From Coriobacteriia bacterium (GTDB taxonomy: Bacteria; Actinomycetota; Coriobacteriia; WRKU01; JAENWW01): DNA of 57,603 bases. Made by a program: the position numbers and the translations under genes. Within the stretch, counting starts at the first letter, position 1, and the number at the start of each line of letters is the position of its first letter. This document shows positions 7,762-16,484 of the stretch, piece by piece. Location of the stretch: assembly GCA_016649875.1 (NCBI GenBank), contig JAENWW010000010.1, positions 1 through 57,603 of the forward strand, written 5' to 3'. The notes under the pieces were generated by a model that saw nothing but the letters and a program-made list of their open reading frames with translations, ran no database searches and was not told the DNA's origin.

Positions 7762-9369
7762 ATGAATTGCGAGATGCGTAAGACAGTACTCTATGACACG
7801 ACCCTTCGCGATGGAATGCAACGCGAAGGGGCATCTCTGTCAGTTGACGATAAGCTTAGAATCGCACAACGACTCGATGTTCTCGGTATCGATTATATCG
7901 AAGGCGGTTTTCCCGGCTCCAATCCCAAAGACGCCGAGTTCTTTCGCCGTGCGCTCGAGCTCGAACTCGCACATGCGCGCATCGTCGCTTTCGGAACGAT
8001 TGCTCGCAAAGGAAATAAAGCGTCAAATGATCCCGGGCTTTCCGCAATCGTCGATTCCGGCGTATCGACCGTATGCATCGTCGCAAAATCCTCTCGCACG
8101 CAAGTCGAACGAACGCTTGGAATGACACCTCAAGATAACCTTGCCCAGTTGAAAGACTCGGTGAGTTTTTTGAAAGACTCGGGTTTGACGGTGTTCGTGG
8201 ACGCCGAACATTATTTCGATGGATTCAAAATCGATTCCGCCTACGCGCTTTCAGTGGTCGAATGCGCCTATCGCGCGGGAGCGATAGGGGTAACGCTTTG
8301 CGATACAAACGGAGGGATTCTTCCTTTCGAAGTATCGGATATCGTAAGCCGGACGCTCTCGACAATCGAGCCGCTCGGTAACGAGCGTCTTCTCGGCGTG
8401 CATTTTCACAACGATGCCGCGTGCGGAGTCGCCGATACATTGACGGCGGTTCACGCCGGGGCCATGTTGGTCCAAGGGTCGGTGAACGGCTACGGTGAGA
8501 GATGCGGCAATGCGGACATGCTCGCGATAATCGCCGGACTGGTTTTGAAAATGGGGGATACGTGTGTGACTCCCAAACAGCTCGGCGGATTGACTTCAAT
8601 AAGTAAATTCGTCGCCGATACGCTGAACATCGCCCCCGATCATTTCCAACCTTATGTCGGGTCGAGTGCTTTTGCGCACAAGGGCGGAATACACGCGAGC
8701 GGGATCGAACGCATGTCGTCGGCTTATCAGCACATCGAACCTTCCGCCGTCGGGAATTTTGCGAAAATCGTCGTTTCCGAATTGGCGGGGAAAGCTTCTT
8801 TGAGAATGCGCGCCGAGGAACTCGGCTTTCAGCTCGAGGATGCAACAGCCGCCTCGGTATTGGAAGCGATCAAGGATCGTGAGTACGAAGGTTATTCCTT
8901 CGAGGCGGCCGACGGATCTCTGGCGATGATGCTCGCCAAGCAGAGCGGCACCTACAAGCCGACGTTTACGCTCGAATCGTTTCGCGTCATCGCTGAAAAG
9001 CGTGAAGACGGGCGGGTCATGACCGAGGCGACCATCAAGATTTTGGTCGGTGAGAGGCGCTTCATTGCGACCGCGGAAGGAAACGGTCCGGTCAATGCGC
9101 TCGATAAGGCCCTGCGCAAAGCGATAGGGAGCTTTTACCCTGAGCTTGCACGCATCAGTTTGACGGACTACAAAGTGCGCGTACTCGATGAGCGAAAAGG
9201 AACCGATGCGGTCACCAGGGTACTGATAGAATCGGGCGATTCCGACGGCACGTGGGGTAGCGTCGGAGTAAGTGAAAACATTATCGAGGCTTCATGGGAA
9301 GCACTTGTCGATTCAATAGATTACGGGTTGACCAAACATGATGAAAAACAGATTCCAGGGTCTCAATAG
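7762..9369 (+). CDS. cimA: (R)-citramalate synthase
   Basis: The 535-residue product condenses pyruvate and acetyl-CoA to citramalate, the threonine-independent entry to isoleucine. The N-terminal TIM barrel begins with LYDTTLRDGMQREG, and later has GVHFHNDAACGVA and VQGSVNGYGERCGNAD, the metal and substrate motifs of the DRE-TIM family. The C-terminal ~130 residues form the LeuA-type allosteric dimer domain, where isoleucine usually binds. Overall length and the GMQREG variant fit the long citramalate synthase group (TIGR00977-like) better than 2-isopropylmalate synthase or homocitrate synthase. AAAGG precedes ATG 7762; ATG 7774 is the alternative. The 3' end overlaps the following MFS gene by 32 bases. 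Confidence 0.9.
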   Translation: MNCEMRKTVLYDTTLRDGMQREGASLSVDDKLRIAQRLDVLGIDYIEGGFPGSNPKDAEFFRRALELELAHARIVAFGTIARKGNKASNDPGLSAIVDSGVSTVCIVAKSSRTQVERTLGMTPQDNLAQLKDSVSFLKDSGLTVFVDAEHYFDGFKIDSAYALSVVECAYRAGAIGVTLCDTNGGILPFEVSDIVSRTLSTIEPLGNERLLGVHFHNDAACGVADTLTAVHAGAMLVQGSVNGYGERCGNADMLAIIAGLVLKMGDTCVTPKQLGGLTSISKFVADTLNIAPDHFQPYVGSSAFAHKGGIHASGIERMSSAYQHIEPSAVGNFAKIVVSELAGKASLRMRAEELGFQLEDATAASVLEAIKDREYEGYSFEAADGSLAMMLAKQSGTYKPTFTLESFRVIAEKREDGRVMTEATIKILVGERRFIATAEGNGPVNALDKALRKAIGSFYPELARISLTDYKVRVLDERKGTDAVTRVLIESGDSDGTWGSVGVSENIIEASWEALVDSIDYGLTKHDEKQIPGSQ

Positions 9370-10633
9370 AAGAGAAAAGGCGCTGTTTTCCTCGAGTTTC
9401 TTTCACGGGCTCGGTGTGGAGACGGCCTACTTCGTCGGTATAACCGGCTATGCAGCTTACAATTTGAATGCAGGTCCCGCGCTCATCGCAACGGTGATGC
9501 TTTGCGTCAACTTCGCACAAATTATCGGCAGTTTCGTTGCAGGAAGCCTCGTCGACAAGTTCGGACCGCGCAAGGTGGTTATCGCCGCCGCAGGGCTTAC
9601 CGTCGCCGTTTCGCTGTCTTCGATGTTCATCGGCGAGAAAATTGTGCTGTTCATGGCGTTTGCCGCTGCGCTCGGAGCTTTGCTCTCGACTTCGAAAACC
9701 GCCTATAACGCCTATGCCCCCTATGTCGAGGAAGGGCGTGAAGGTCTCAAAAAAATCAATGCACTCGTCTTGCTCGGATCATACATCTCCGCGATTTTCG
9801 GCCCGCTCATCGGAGGTTTCATCGTAGGAAAGTTTCCGACGATGACGGTGTTCTTGTTCGCGGCGGTCGCCGTCGTCGTATCCCTTATGTGCGCAATCAT
9901 CGCCACCGAGCAGCATAAACCCGAGGTGGTTCGCGATAAGTCGCATCCCCTGCGAGAAGCGACGGAAGGCATGCGTCTGATATTTTCCGAACCGGCGCTG
10001 CGCTACTTTTTGGTTGTGGGCATAATATTGTGGTTCTCATTTGGGGCGTTTGACGCGCTCGAATCGCTGTACTACAAAGACGTCGTCGGAGCCGGTATTC
10101 AATGGATGGGCTGGATCAACGCGATGATCGGAGTCGGCCTCGTCGTCGGTGTTCTCGTGTTGTCGAGGATTCCGGCTCGTCGCATCAATTCGGTTTTGCT
10201 CGCCGTGTTCGTCGGATTGGTCGGCGCCGGCTCGATTCTGTATGTCGCCACTCGCAGCGTGTATGCCGTCATGGCCGGTGGATTTATCCTCGGCGTCGCC
10301 TTCGGCGTAGCCGAGCCCATGATGCGTACGCTCGTACAGGCGACGGCTCCACTTGAATCGGTCGGCCGTGTGCTGGGTAGTCTTCAAACCATTCGTATCG
10401 GTTTTGCGCTCATCCCTCTTGCGCTCTCACCGTTTTTGGCGAAACTTCTCGGCGTGCAAGGAGTCTTGCTGGGGGCCTCGATTCTTACGGTCGCACTGTC
10501 GATTTGTCTGATTCCCTTGGCGCGCCGCGTCGATATCACGGCAGGTGTGGCGATACCCGGCGATCGAATCGATCCGCTTGCAGAAGGGGAGGATATCGCT
10601 CCTCACGACCGTGCACCCATCGGTCAAGAATAA
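9338..10633 (+). CDS. major facilitator superfamily transporter
   Basis: The 431-residue product has about twelve membrane segments. The loop between segments 2 and 3 reads GSLVDKFGPRKVV, the MFS motif A (GxxxDRxGRR-like). The central cytoplasmic loop has the usual basic region near residues 195-210. The overlap with cimA and the lack of a promoter between them suggest co-transcription. A drug or metabolite exporter role is likely because the order and length resemble the DHA/Bcr-type families. Substrate cannot be read from sequence. Amino acid or 2-oxo acid export would fit the operon but is speculation. Confidence 0.85.
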   Translation: MMKNRFQGLNRREKALFSSSFFHGLGVETAYFVGITGYAAYNLNAGPALIATVMLCVNFAQIIGSFVAGSLVDKFGPRKVVIAAAGLTVAVSLSSMFIGEKIVLFMAFAAALGALLSTSKTAYNAYAPYVEEGREGLKKINALVLLGSYISAIFGPLIGGFIVGKFPTMTVFLFAAVAVVVSLMCAIIATEQHKPEVVRDKSHPLREATEGMRLIFSEPALRYFLVVGIILWFSFGAFDALESLYYKDVVGAGIQWMGWINAMIGVGLVVGVLVLSRIPARRINSVLLAVFVGLVGAGSILYVATRSVYAVMAGGFILGVAFGVAEPMMRTLVQATAPLESVGRVLGSLQTIRIGFALIPLALSPFLAKLLGVQGVLLGASILTVALSICLIPLARRVDITAGVAIPGDRIDPLAEGEDIAPHDRAPIGQE

Positions 10634-10667
10634 GGTGTTCAGATGCCGAGTAACAAGCCATTAGCGG

Positions 10668-10673
10668 TATAAT
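10668..10673 (+). promoter_or_regulatory. candidate -10 element before the O-antigen-ligase-like gene
   Basis: A perfect TATAAT lies 62 bases before the ATG at 10736. No good -35 is seen at 16-18 bases. The leader contains a small hairpin (GGCCGA/TCGGTC, about 10684-10700). Confidence 0.35.
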
Positions 10674-10735
10674 ACAAGGCACGTGGCCGAGCTTTTCGGT
10701 CTTCTCAACTCTCACCGGATGCTTAAGGATTTTCT

Positions 10736-12598
10736 ATGCGCAAGCGATACTTCTTTCCTGCGATTATTTTGTTTTTTTCCGTCATCGGAGGATACAGTGC
10801 GAAATACTTTACCGGAAGTCAGTCGCAGTTCGCCTCGTTGAATTCAGTGTTTCTGTGCCTTGCCGCCATCATGGCGGGCGGATGTCTCGCATACGAATTT
10901 TTCGGAAAGAAGAAGGTCGCGGACGGTTCGGCGCTTTCAGGTCGATTTTCCCTGCTTTCGGTGGCGGGAATCGCCTTCATTGCATGGGGCTGGATAAGCT
11001 CTGCGGTCAGCGGTAGGTTCTGGTCCGCCTTCTTCGGCATGCCCACTTCGCTTGTTGGCATGCTCACGATAACCGCGATAGCCGTCATCGGGTGGTATGC
11101 TGTGCGCCACAGTGATGCATTGACCGAGATATTGTCGCTGGCGGCGCCTGTTGTGCTGTTTGTGACTGCCGTGATTGCCTTCATCATTCCGATAATCAAT
11201 TCCGCCGACAAGTACCTCGTCGATGCGGAACATCTCGGCTTCGGTAACTTGTCCGAATTGGGGCTGTTCTTCGTGGTGCTGAGCGTCTTCACTCTCAACA
11301 TGCAGTATCCTCTCTTGAAGAAGCGTTTCAATCTCGAACTCGGATTACGTTTCGCCATCGTTTTATTCACTTTGATGGTTATGTATTCCAGTCGTATGCT
11401 CACCGGCATCGTGATGATAATCGGGATACTTATTTGGTTTTTAATCACGCAGATCGTGACGTCGAAAAAGGCAAGGACCGCACTGGGATGGGGTGGCTCC
11501 GCAGCCGTGGTCATGCTCACCGTCGGTGCGACGTATGCAGGGCTAAACAAATTGATATCAAGCGAATTCTTCGATATCAGGTTGCAATTGTGGAGGATGG
11601 CTGTCTCAATCCTGAAAAATCGTCCCGTGTTCGGCTATGGTGCAGACGGCTTTTTCGGAGGAGCGGCAACGGTCGCTAAACCGTTGAATTGGTTCGGTGG
11701 CGATGCCCTGCATCTCACAGACGGTACGACCGACCCGCATAACGTGCTTGTTTTGATGACGGTTTCCTTCGGACTCGTAGGGCTGGCATTGATTCTCTCG
11801 TGGTTTGGACTGTGGATTGCGAAAAGTCTGAAAAACTCCGATGTCGCGTCAGGCTATGCGCCTGCTTTCGCCGCTTCGCTCGCATCGGCCTATATTCTGC
11901 TGACCATGCCTGCGACCGTCAATTTATTGCCGCTGGTTGCGATATGTTTCGCACTTTCTGCGAGTGGTTCTTCGCAGGACTCATCCGGATTCAACCTCGG
12001 AAAATCAGGGGCTACGATAAAGAAAATCGGAACGGTCGTTGCGCTGTGCCTCATTTTATCAGGCACTGCCGATGTGCTCGGGAGGATTGCGCTCGGTCCG
12101 GTCGTCTACCTGTCGGGCACCTCGTTCGAGCGCGCCATCGCCCTTGAACAAGTGTACGGATTCGATCCGTACTTCGCGCATCAGGTCAATCTCGCCTATG
12201 CGTATTCTTCGGCGACGGGTGCCGCGCTGGCGGAGCAAACGGCGACCTTCAAGTCGCTGAAGACCGAATCGGCTGAGACGGGCGATGAAACGAACCCCTA
12301 TTACACGCTCGTTTATGCGAACGCCGCCTATAAAGCCGGCTTTACAAAAACGCAGCGCGGTGTTGCAGCTTCGACGGCCGACAGACTGCACCAAATACTG
12401 CTGGAACAGGCGGCGAAAACATTTCCCAAACAACCTGATATAAACATCGAGCTTGCCATTGCCAGTGTGGTTGAAGGCGATCTCGTCACCGCCAAAACCG
12501 CACTCGCCGTGGTGGAAGAGTTCGGCACATACGGACAACGGATTTGGGGTGTGCCGATAAAGGAAGTCCGGTCGGCGCTCGACAAAGCGAATCAATGA
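10736..12598 (+). CDS. O-antigen ligase/Wzy-like polytopic membrane protein
   Basis: The 620-residue product has ten or more membrane segments. The large loop contains RLQLWRMAVSILKNRPVFGYG and TTDPHNVLVLM (DPHN at 333-336), the signature region of the Wzy_C/WaaL family. The family polymerises or ligates lipid-linked glycan repeats on the outer face of the membrane. The last 180 residues are soluble and helical with TPR-like character, an arrangement found in other members. In a Gram-positive envelope it may attach a polysaccharide or glycosylate proteins. The glycan genes at 331-2141 are nearby but not adjacent, so linkage is only possible. It starts at ATG with AAGGA upstream. Confidence 0.8.
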   Translation: MRKRYFFPAIILFFSVIGGYSAKYFTGSQSQFASLNSVFLCLAAIMAGGCLAYEFFGKKKVADGSALSGRFSLLSVAGIAFIAWGWISSAVSGRFWSAFFGMPTSLVGMLTITAIAVIGWYAVRHSDALTEILSLAAPVVLFVTAVIAFIIPIINSADKYLVDAEHLGFGNLSELGLFFVVLSVFTLNMQYPLLKKRFNLELGLRFAIVLFTLMVMYSSRMLTGIVMIIGILIWFLITQIVTSKKARTALGWGGSAAVVMLTVGATYAGLNKLISSEFFDIRLQLWRMAVSILKNRPVFGYGADGFFGGAATVAKPLNWFGGDALHLTDGTTDPHNVLVLMTVSFGLVGLALILSWFGLWIAKSLKNSDVASGYAPAFAASLASAYILLTMPATVNLLPLVAICFALSASGSSQDSSGFNLGKSGATIKKIGTVVALCLILSGTADVLGRIALGPVVYLSGTSFERAIALEQVYGFDPYFAHQVNLAYAYSSATGAALAEQTATFKSLKTESAETGDETNPYYTLVYANAAYKAGFTKTQRGVAASTADRLHQILLEQAAKTFPKQPDINIELAIASVVEGDLVTAKTALAVVEEFGTYGQRIWGVPIKEVRSALDKANQ

Positions 12599-12617
12599 AG
12601 TAGTGAGGATCGATACC

Positions 12618-12911
12618 ATGCCCGGTCAAGACAAAGTGAGAACACCCGAAGTCGAACAACTCCTCACGGCTCTTCGGTCGCTTAATGACAACGATGAGCT
12701 CTATGCTCTTCTCGTCGATTTGGCGACCTTTCGAGAGATTCAAGAGATGTCGCAACGGCTCGAGGTCGCACGCTTGCTGAGCGCCGGTGAGCTGTATATG
12801 TCCATTCAAAAAATAACAGGTGCCTCCGCAACGACGGTGGCGCGCGTTTCAAAATGTCTCAATTACGGCGAGGGCGGCTACGAAACCGTACTTTCTCGTA
12901 TTGCGGAATAA
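12618..12911 (+). CDS. YerC/TrpR-like DNA-binding protein, possible histidine regulator
   Basis: The 97-residue product has ATG 12618 preceded by GAGG; an in-frame GTG at 12603 is less likely. It matches the TrpR-like YerC/YecD family: an all-helical protein with LATFREIQEMSQRLEVARLL and a helix-turn-helix in MSIQKITGASATTVARVSKCL (about 63-83). Family members dimerise and bind palindromic operators. Related proteins in Firmicutes have been proposed as histidine-operon repressors (HisR). Here only dnaE separates the gene from the his operon, whose promoter carries a perfect 8-base inverted repeat (16416-16445). Control of that operon is therefore a good working inference, not shown by the sequence alone. 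Confidence 0.85.
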   Translation: MPGQDKVRTPEVEQLLTALRSLNDNDELYALLVDLATFREIQEMSQRLEVARLLSAGELYMSIQKITGASATTVARVSKCLNYGEGGYETVLSRIAE

Positions 12912-12926
12912 TTCAAGGGAGTTTTA

Positions 12927-15900
12927 ATGTCGTCGTTCGTTCATTTGCATACCCACACCGAGTACTCGATGCTCGACGGTGCCGCATCCACGCGCAGTTT
13001 GTTGTTGCGGGCCAAGGAATTGGATATGCCTGCGCTCGCCATAACCGACCACGGGTATATGTACGGTGCAATCGACTTTTATAAAAATGCCGTCGATATA
13101 GGCGTGAAACCCATTATCGGATGTGAGGTCTATTTCACGCCGAATTCACGGGTTGAGAGAAACGGAAAGCCGAGTCTGTATCACTTGTTGCTGCTTGCGC
13201 GCAACAATGAAGGATATAAAAACCTCATGGCGATTTGTTCCGAAGCCGCCGTCAACGGGTACTATTACAAACCTCGTGTCGACGCCGAACTTTTGGAAAA
13301 GTACTCGAGCGGTCTTATCGCGACCTCCGCATGCTTGAGCGGCGTCATTCCCAAATCGTTCGAAGTCGGTGCCGCCGATGAAGCACGGCGCTGGGCGGAG
13401 TATTATACGCGCGTGTTCGACCCGGGCTGTTTTTACTTGGAAGTGCAAGAGCAAAACATAACCACCAACCTCGGTGTCACGCAAGGTCAGCTCAACAAAG
13501 CCATCGCCAGCCTCGGCCAAGAAATGGGACTCGGGTTGGTCGGTACGAACGATATTCACTACCTCACGCGTGAAGCCGCGGCGGTCCAAGATATCTTGTT
13601 GTGCATCGGCACGAACGCCAACATCGACGATCCCAACAGGTTCAAGTTTTCGTGCGACGAATTCTATATGAAAACGGCCGAGGAAATGAATGCCGCGCTC
13701 AGTCCCTATCCCGAGGCGTTGAGCAACACGGCGGCAATCGCCGAGCAATGTAACGTCGAAATCGAGTTCGGGAAAATGATCTTGCCGGCCTTTAGAGTCC
13801 CGGAAGGAGACACCGAGGCCACCTATCTTCGCGAGCTTTGTGTGGAGGGTTTGAAAAAACGTTACGGAGATCCGCTCTCCGAAGAAATCCTGGCGCGATT
13901 CGAGCACGAGATGGAAGTCATCGTCGGCAAGGGATTTCCCGCATACTTTTTGATTGTCGCCGACTTCACCCAGTGGGCCAAAGACCAAGGTATCGGCGTC
14001 GGGCCGGGACGAGGTTCTGCCGCAGGTTCCATCGTCGCCTACGCTCTCAACATCACCGATATCGATCCTTTGAAGTACGATTTGCTCTTCGAGCGATTCC
14101 TCAACCCGGAGCGTTCCGAGATGCCCGATATCGATATGGACTTCGATGACAGACGTCGCCAAGAAGTCATCGAGTATGTTCGTCAAAAATACGGCGAGAA
14201 AAAAGTCTCCCAGATCATAACCTTCACTAAGATGCAGGCCAAAGGTGCCGTCCGCGATGTCGGCCGCGTCATGGGTTACCCCTATGCCGTTGCCGATAAG
14301 ATTACGAAGTCCATCGGCAGCGAAATCGGCATCACCATCGAGAAGGCGCTTGCGAGCAACAAGGAGTTCAAAGCCGAATATGAGTCCGATGAGCAGACGC
14401 ATCGTATCGTCGATGCGGCGAAAAGCATAGAGGGACTCACCCGCGGCGAGGGCGTGCATGCCGCCGCAGTCGTCATCTGTCGAGACGATTTAAGCAACTA
14501 CGTTCCCGTGAAATACGACACTAAGGGCGGGGCCGTCGTCACGCAGTACAACGGTCCGCAGGTCGCCGAAATGGGTCTGCTGAAAATGGACTTCCTGGGA
14601 TTGCGCAACTTGTCGGTCATCCAAGAAGCCATTAAGAGCATCGAGCGCAATTACGGAACGAAAATCGTCGAAAGCGAAATCCCGCTCGATGACAAGGCTG
14701 CAATCGATTTGCTTGCAAGGGGAGAGACCGCCGGCGTTTTTCAGGTGGAATCCGGAGGGATGCAGTCACTTTTGAAACGGCTGAAACCGTCCCATTTCAC
14801 CGACATCATCGCCGTTCTCGCGCTCTATCGACCCGGTCCCCTCGGCTCAGGGATGGTCGACGACTTCGTCAAGCGTAAAAACGGGGAAAAGAAGATCACG
14901 TACTACGACGATCGCCTCAAGCCGTTGCTGGAGGAGACGTACGGTACCATCGTGTATCAAGAGCAAGTCATGCGGGTATCGATGCTGATGTGCGGGTTTT
15001 CCGCCGCAAAGGCGGACAAGCTGCGCAAGGCCATGGCAAAAAAGAAACTCGACCTCCTCGAGACATTCGAGAAGGCTTGGGTGGAGGGCGCGAAGGAAAA
15101 CGGCTTCGACCCGAAAATGGCCGAAAAAATGTGGCTGGACATTTTGCCGTTCTCGGCGTATGCATTCAACAAAAGCCACTCGGCCGCATACGGCGTCATC
15201 ACCATGCGTACCGCGTACCTCAAAGCGCACTGGCCTCTTGAGGCGATGGCCGCCGTTCTCACGAGCTATATCGGTTCCAAGGACAAAATCGTCGGCTACC
15301 TCAATAAATGCAAGAAGGAAAACATCGCCGTGCTTCCTCCCGACGTCAATTCGTCGTTTTCCGCGTTCACGCCGATTCCCGATGTGGGAATCCGCTTCGG
15401 GTTGGCGGGTATCTCAGGCGTTGGTGAGGCGGCCGTCGAAGCCATCATCGCAGCTCGCGAGGAAGGCGGGGAATTCAAGTCTCTCCATGATTTCGCCGAG
15501 CGCATCAATTCACGATCGGTCAATCGAAAGGCGATTGAGGCGCTCATCAAAGCGGGGGCGTTCGATACCACGGGGTACCCGCGCCGCCAGTTGTTCGAAC
15601 AACTCGACGAGGGAGGAATTTTAGAGGCGGCATCGAAGCGACAAAAGGACCGTGATGCAGGGCAGCTTTCGATGTTCGATTTGTTCGGCGACGATGACAG
15701 CGGATTTTCCGAAGAGGTTCCCGAGCCCGAATCCTTCGATTGGGACAAAAGAATCAAACTATCTTTTGAAAAAGAGATGCTCGGAGTATATGTATCCGAT
15801 CACCCGCTCAGAGAAATCGAGGCGGTCATAAACAGTCAGGCTGATTATTCGCTCGATCAAATAGATGATATCGAGACCGGAAGAACGTATCGCTTTGCGG

Positions 15901-16385
15901 GGATGTTGACCGGAGTATCTGTTCGCCCCACAAAAAGAGGTGCCATGATGGCGACCTGCCAGCTCGAAGATCTCGGTGGCTCGATCGAAGCGGTGATTTT
16001 CCCCAAGACGCTTGAAAAGTGCCGAGGGCTGATTGTCGAAGATGCGGTGGTGTTGCTGAGGGCAAAAGTCGAAAGTGACGATCGCGGAGTCAAGCTCATG
16101 GTTCAAGAGGTGAAGGCGTTCGACGGTGCCCGATTCGCCGATATTCCGAAACGAATCATCGTCAAAGCGTCTACAACAATCGTCGGACAAGATATTTTCA
16201 AGAATGATTTCAAGCGAGGTTTGCTCGCCTATCCGGGTAGGGACATCGTCGAACTGCATTTGCTGGATGAAAAGGAAGACAGAACGATCGTCGTAACCAT
16301 GGAAGAGCATGTCAACTCGAAGGCTGAAGGTCTTTTCGCCGAACTGACGTTCATTTTCGGCAGTGGGTCGGTAGGGGTGCGGTAG
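12927..16385 (+). CDS. dnaE: DNA polymerase III alpha subunit
   Basis: The 1152-residue replicative polymerase has an N-terminal PHP domain (FVHLHTHTEYSMLDGAA), a polymerase core with FLNPERSEMPDIDMDFDD holding catalytic aspartates, a helix-hairpin-helix region near 780-880, and a C-terminal OB fold (YRFAGMLTGVSVRPTKRG) around 985-1060. Length and domain order are those of the DnaE1 type, not PolC or the error-prone DnaE2. The start has AAGGGAG upstream and lies 15 bases after the yerC-like gene, so the two are probably co-transcribed. Nothing looks damaged; all motifs are continuous. Confidence 0.97.
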   Translation: MSSFVHLHTHTEYSMLDGAASTRSLLLRAKELDMPALAITDHGYMYGAIDFYKNAVDIGVKPIIGCEVYFTPNSRVERNGKPSLYHLLLLARNNEGYKNLMAICSEAAVNGYYYKPRVDAELLEKYSSGLIATSACLSGVIPKSFEVGAADEARRWAEYYTRVFDPGCFYLEVQEQNITTNLGVTQGQLNKAIASLGQEMGLGLVGTNDIHYLTREAAAVQDILLCIGTNANIDDPNRFKFSCDEFYMKTAEEMNAALSPYPEALSNTAAIAEQCNVEIEFGKMILPAFRVPEGDTEATYLRELCVEGLKKRYGDPLSEEILARFEHEMEVIVGKGFPAYFLIVADFTQWAKDQGIGVGPGRGSAAGSIVAYALNITDIDPLKYDLLFERFLNPERSEMPDIDMDFDDRRRQEVIEYVRQKYGEKKVSQIITFTKMQAKGAVRDVGRVMGYPYAVADKITKSIGSEIGITIEKALASNKEFKAEYESDEQTHRIVDAAKSIEGLTRGEGVHAAAVVICRDDLSNYVPVKYDTKGGAVVTQYNGPQVAEMGLLKMDFLGLRNLSVIQEAIKSIERNYGTKIVESEIPLDDKAAIDLLARGETAGVFQVESGGMQSLLKRLKPSHFTDIIAVLALYRPGPLGSGMVDDFVKRKNGEKKITYYDDRLKPLLEETYGTIVYQEQVMRVSMLMCGFSAAKADKLRKAMAKKKLDLLETFEKAWVEGAKENGFDPKMAEKMWLDILPFSAYAFNKSHSAAYGVITMRTAYLKAHWPLEAMAAVLTSYIGSKDKIVGYLNKCKKENIAVLPPDVNSSFSAFTPIPDVGIRFGLAGISGVGEAAVEAIIAAREEGGEFKSLHDFAERINSRSVNRKAIEALIKAGAFDTTGYPRRQLFEQLDEGGILEAASKRQKDRDAGQLSMFDLFGDDDSGFSEEVPEPESFDWDKRIKLSFEKEMLGVYVSDHPLREIEAVINSQADYSLDQIDDIETGRTYRFAGMLTGVSVRPTKRGAMMATCQLEDLGGSIEAVIFPKTLEKCRGLIVEDAVVLLRAKVESDDRGVKLMVQEVKAFDGARFADIPKRIIVKASTTIVGQDIFKNDFKRGLLAYPGRDIVELHLLDEKEDRTIVVTMEEHVNSKAEGLFAELTFIFGSGSVGVR

Positions 16386-16415
16386 AGGGACAAAGCGGGA
16401 GAGGGCATATTTCCT

Positions 16416-16448
16416 ATACTTTAGCACTCTACTGTGGTAAAGTATCAT
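16416..16448 (+). promoter_or_regulatory. his operon promoter with palindromic operator candidate
   Basis: A perfect inverted repeat ATACTTTA (16416-16423) and TAAAGTAT (16438-16445) with a 14-base spacer puts the half-sites two helical turns apart. It overlaps a plausible promoter: TTAGCA (16421-16426), a 16-base spacer and TATCAT (16443-16448, five of six). A repressor bound here would block RNA polymerase. The YerC/TrpR-like protein encoded at 12618-12911 is the obvious candidate. The promoter assignment is moderate; the inverted repeat is directly visible. Confidence 0.6.
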
Positions 16449-16484
16449 TCATGGTCGGGAATAACGGATAGGGGAAGAGATTAC

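Noticed and set aside
13146..14459. 437-residue minus-strand open frame inside dnaE
   Set aside because: It is antisense to a fully recognisable polymerase, has no family motif or ribosome binding site, and follows from codon bias.
16434..16484. Upstream hisZG start at GTG 16434
   Set aside because: It lies inside the promoter palindrome and adds 17 residues with no similarity to HisZ.
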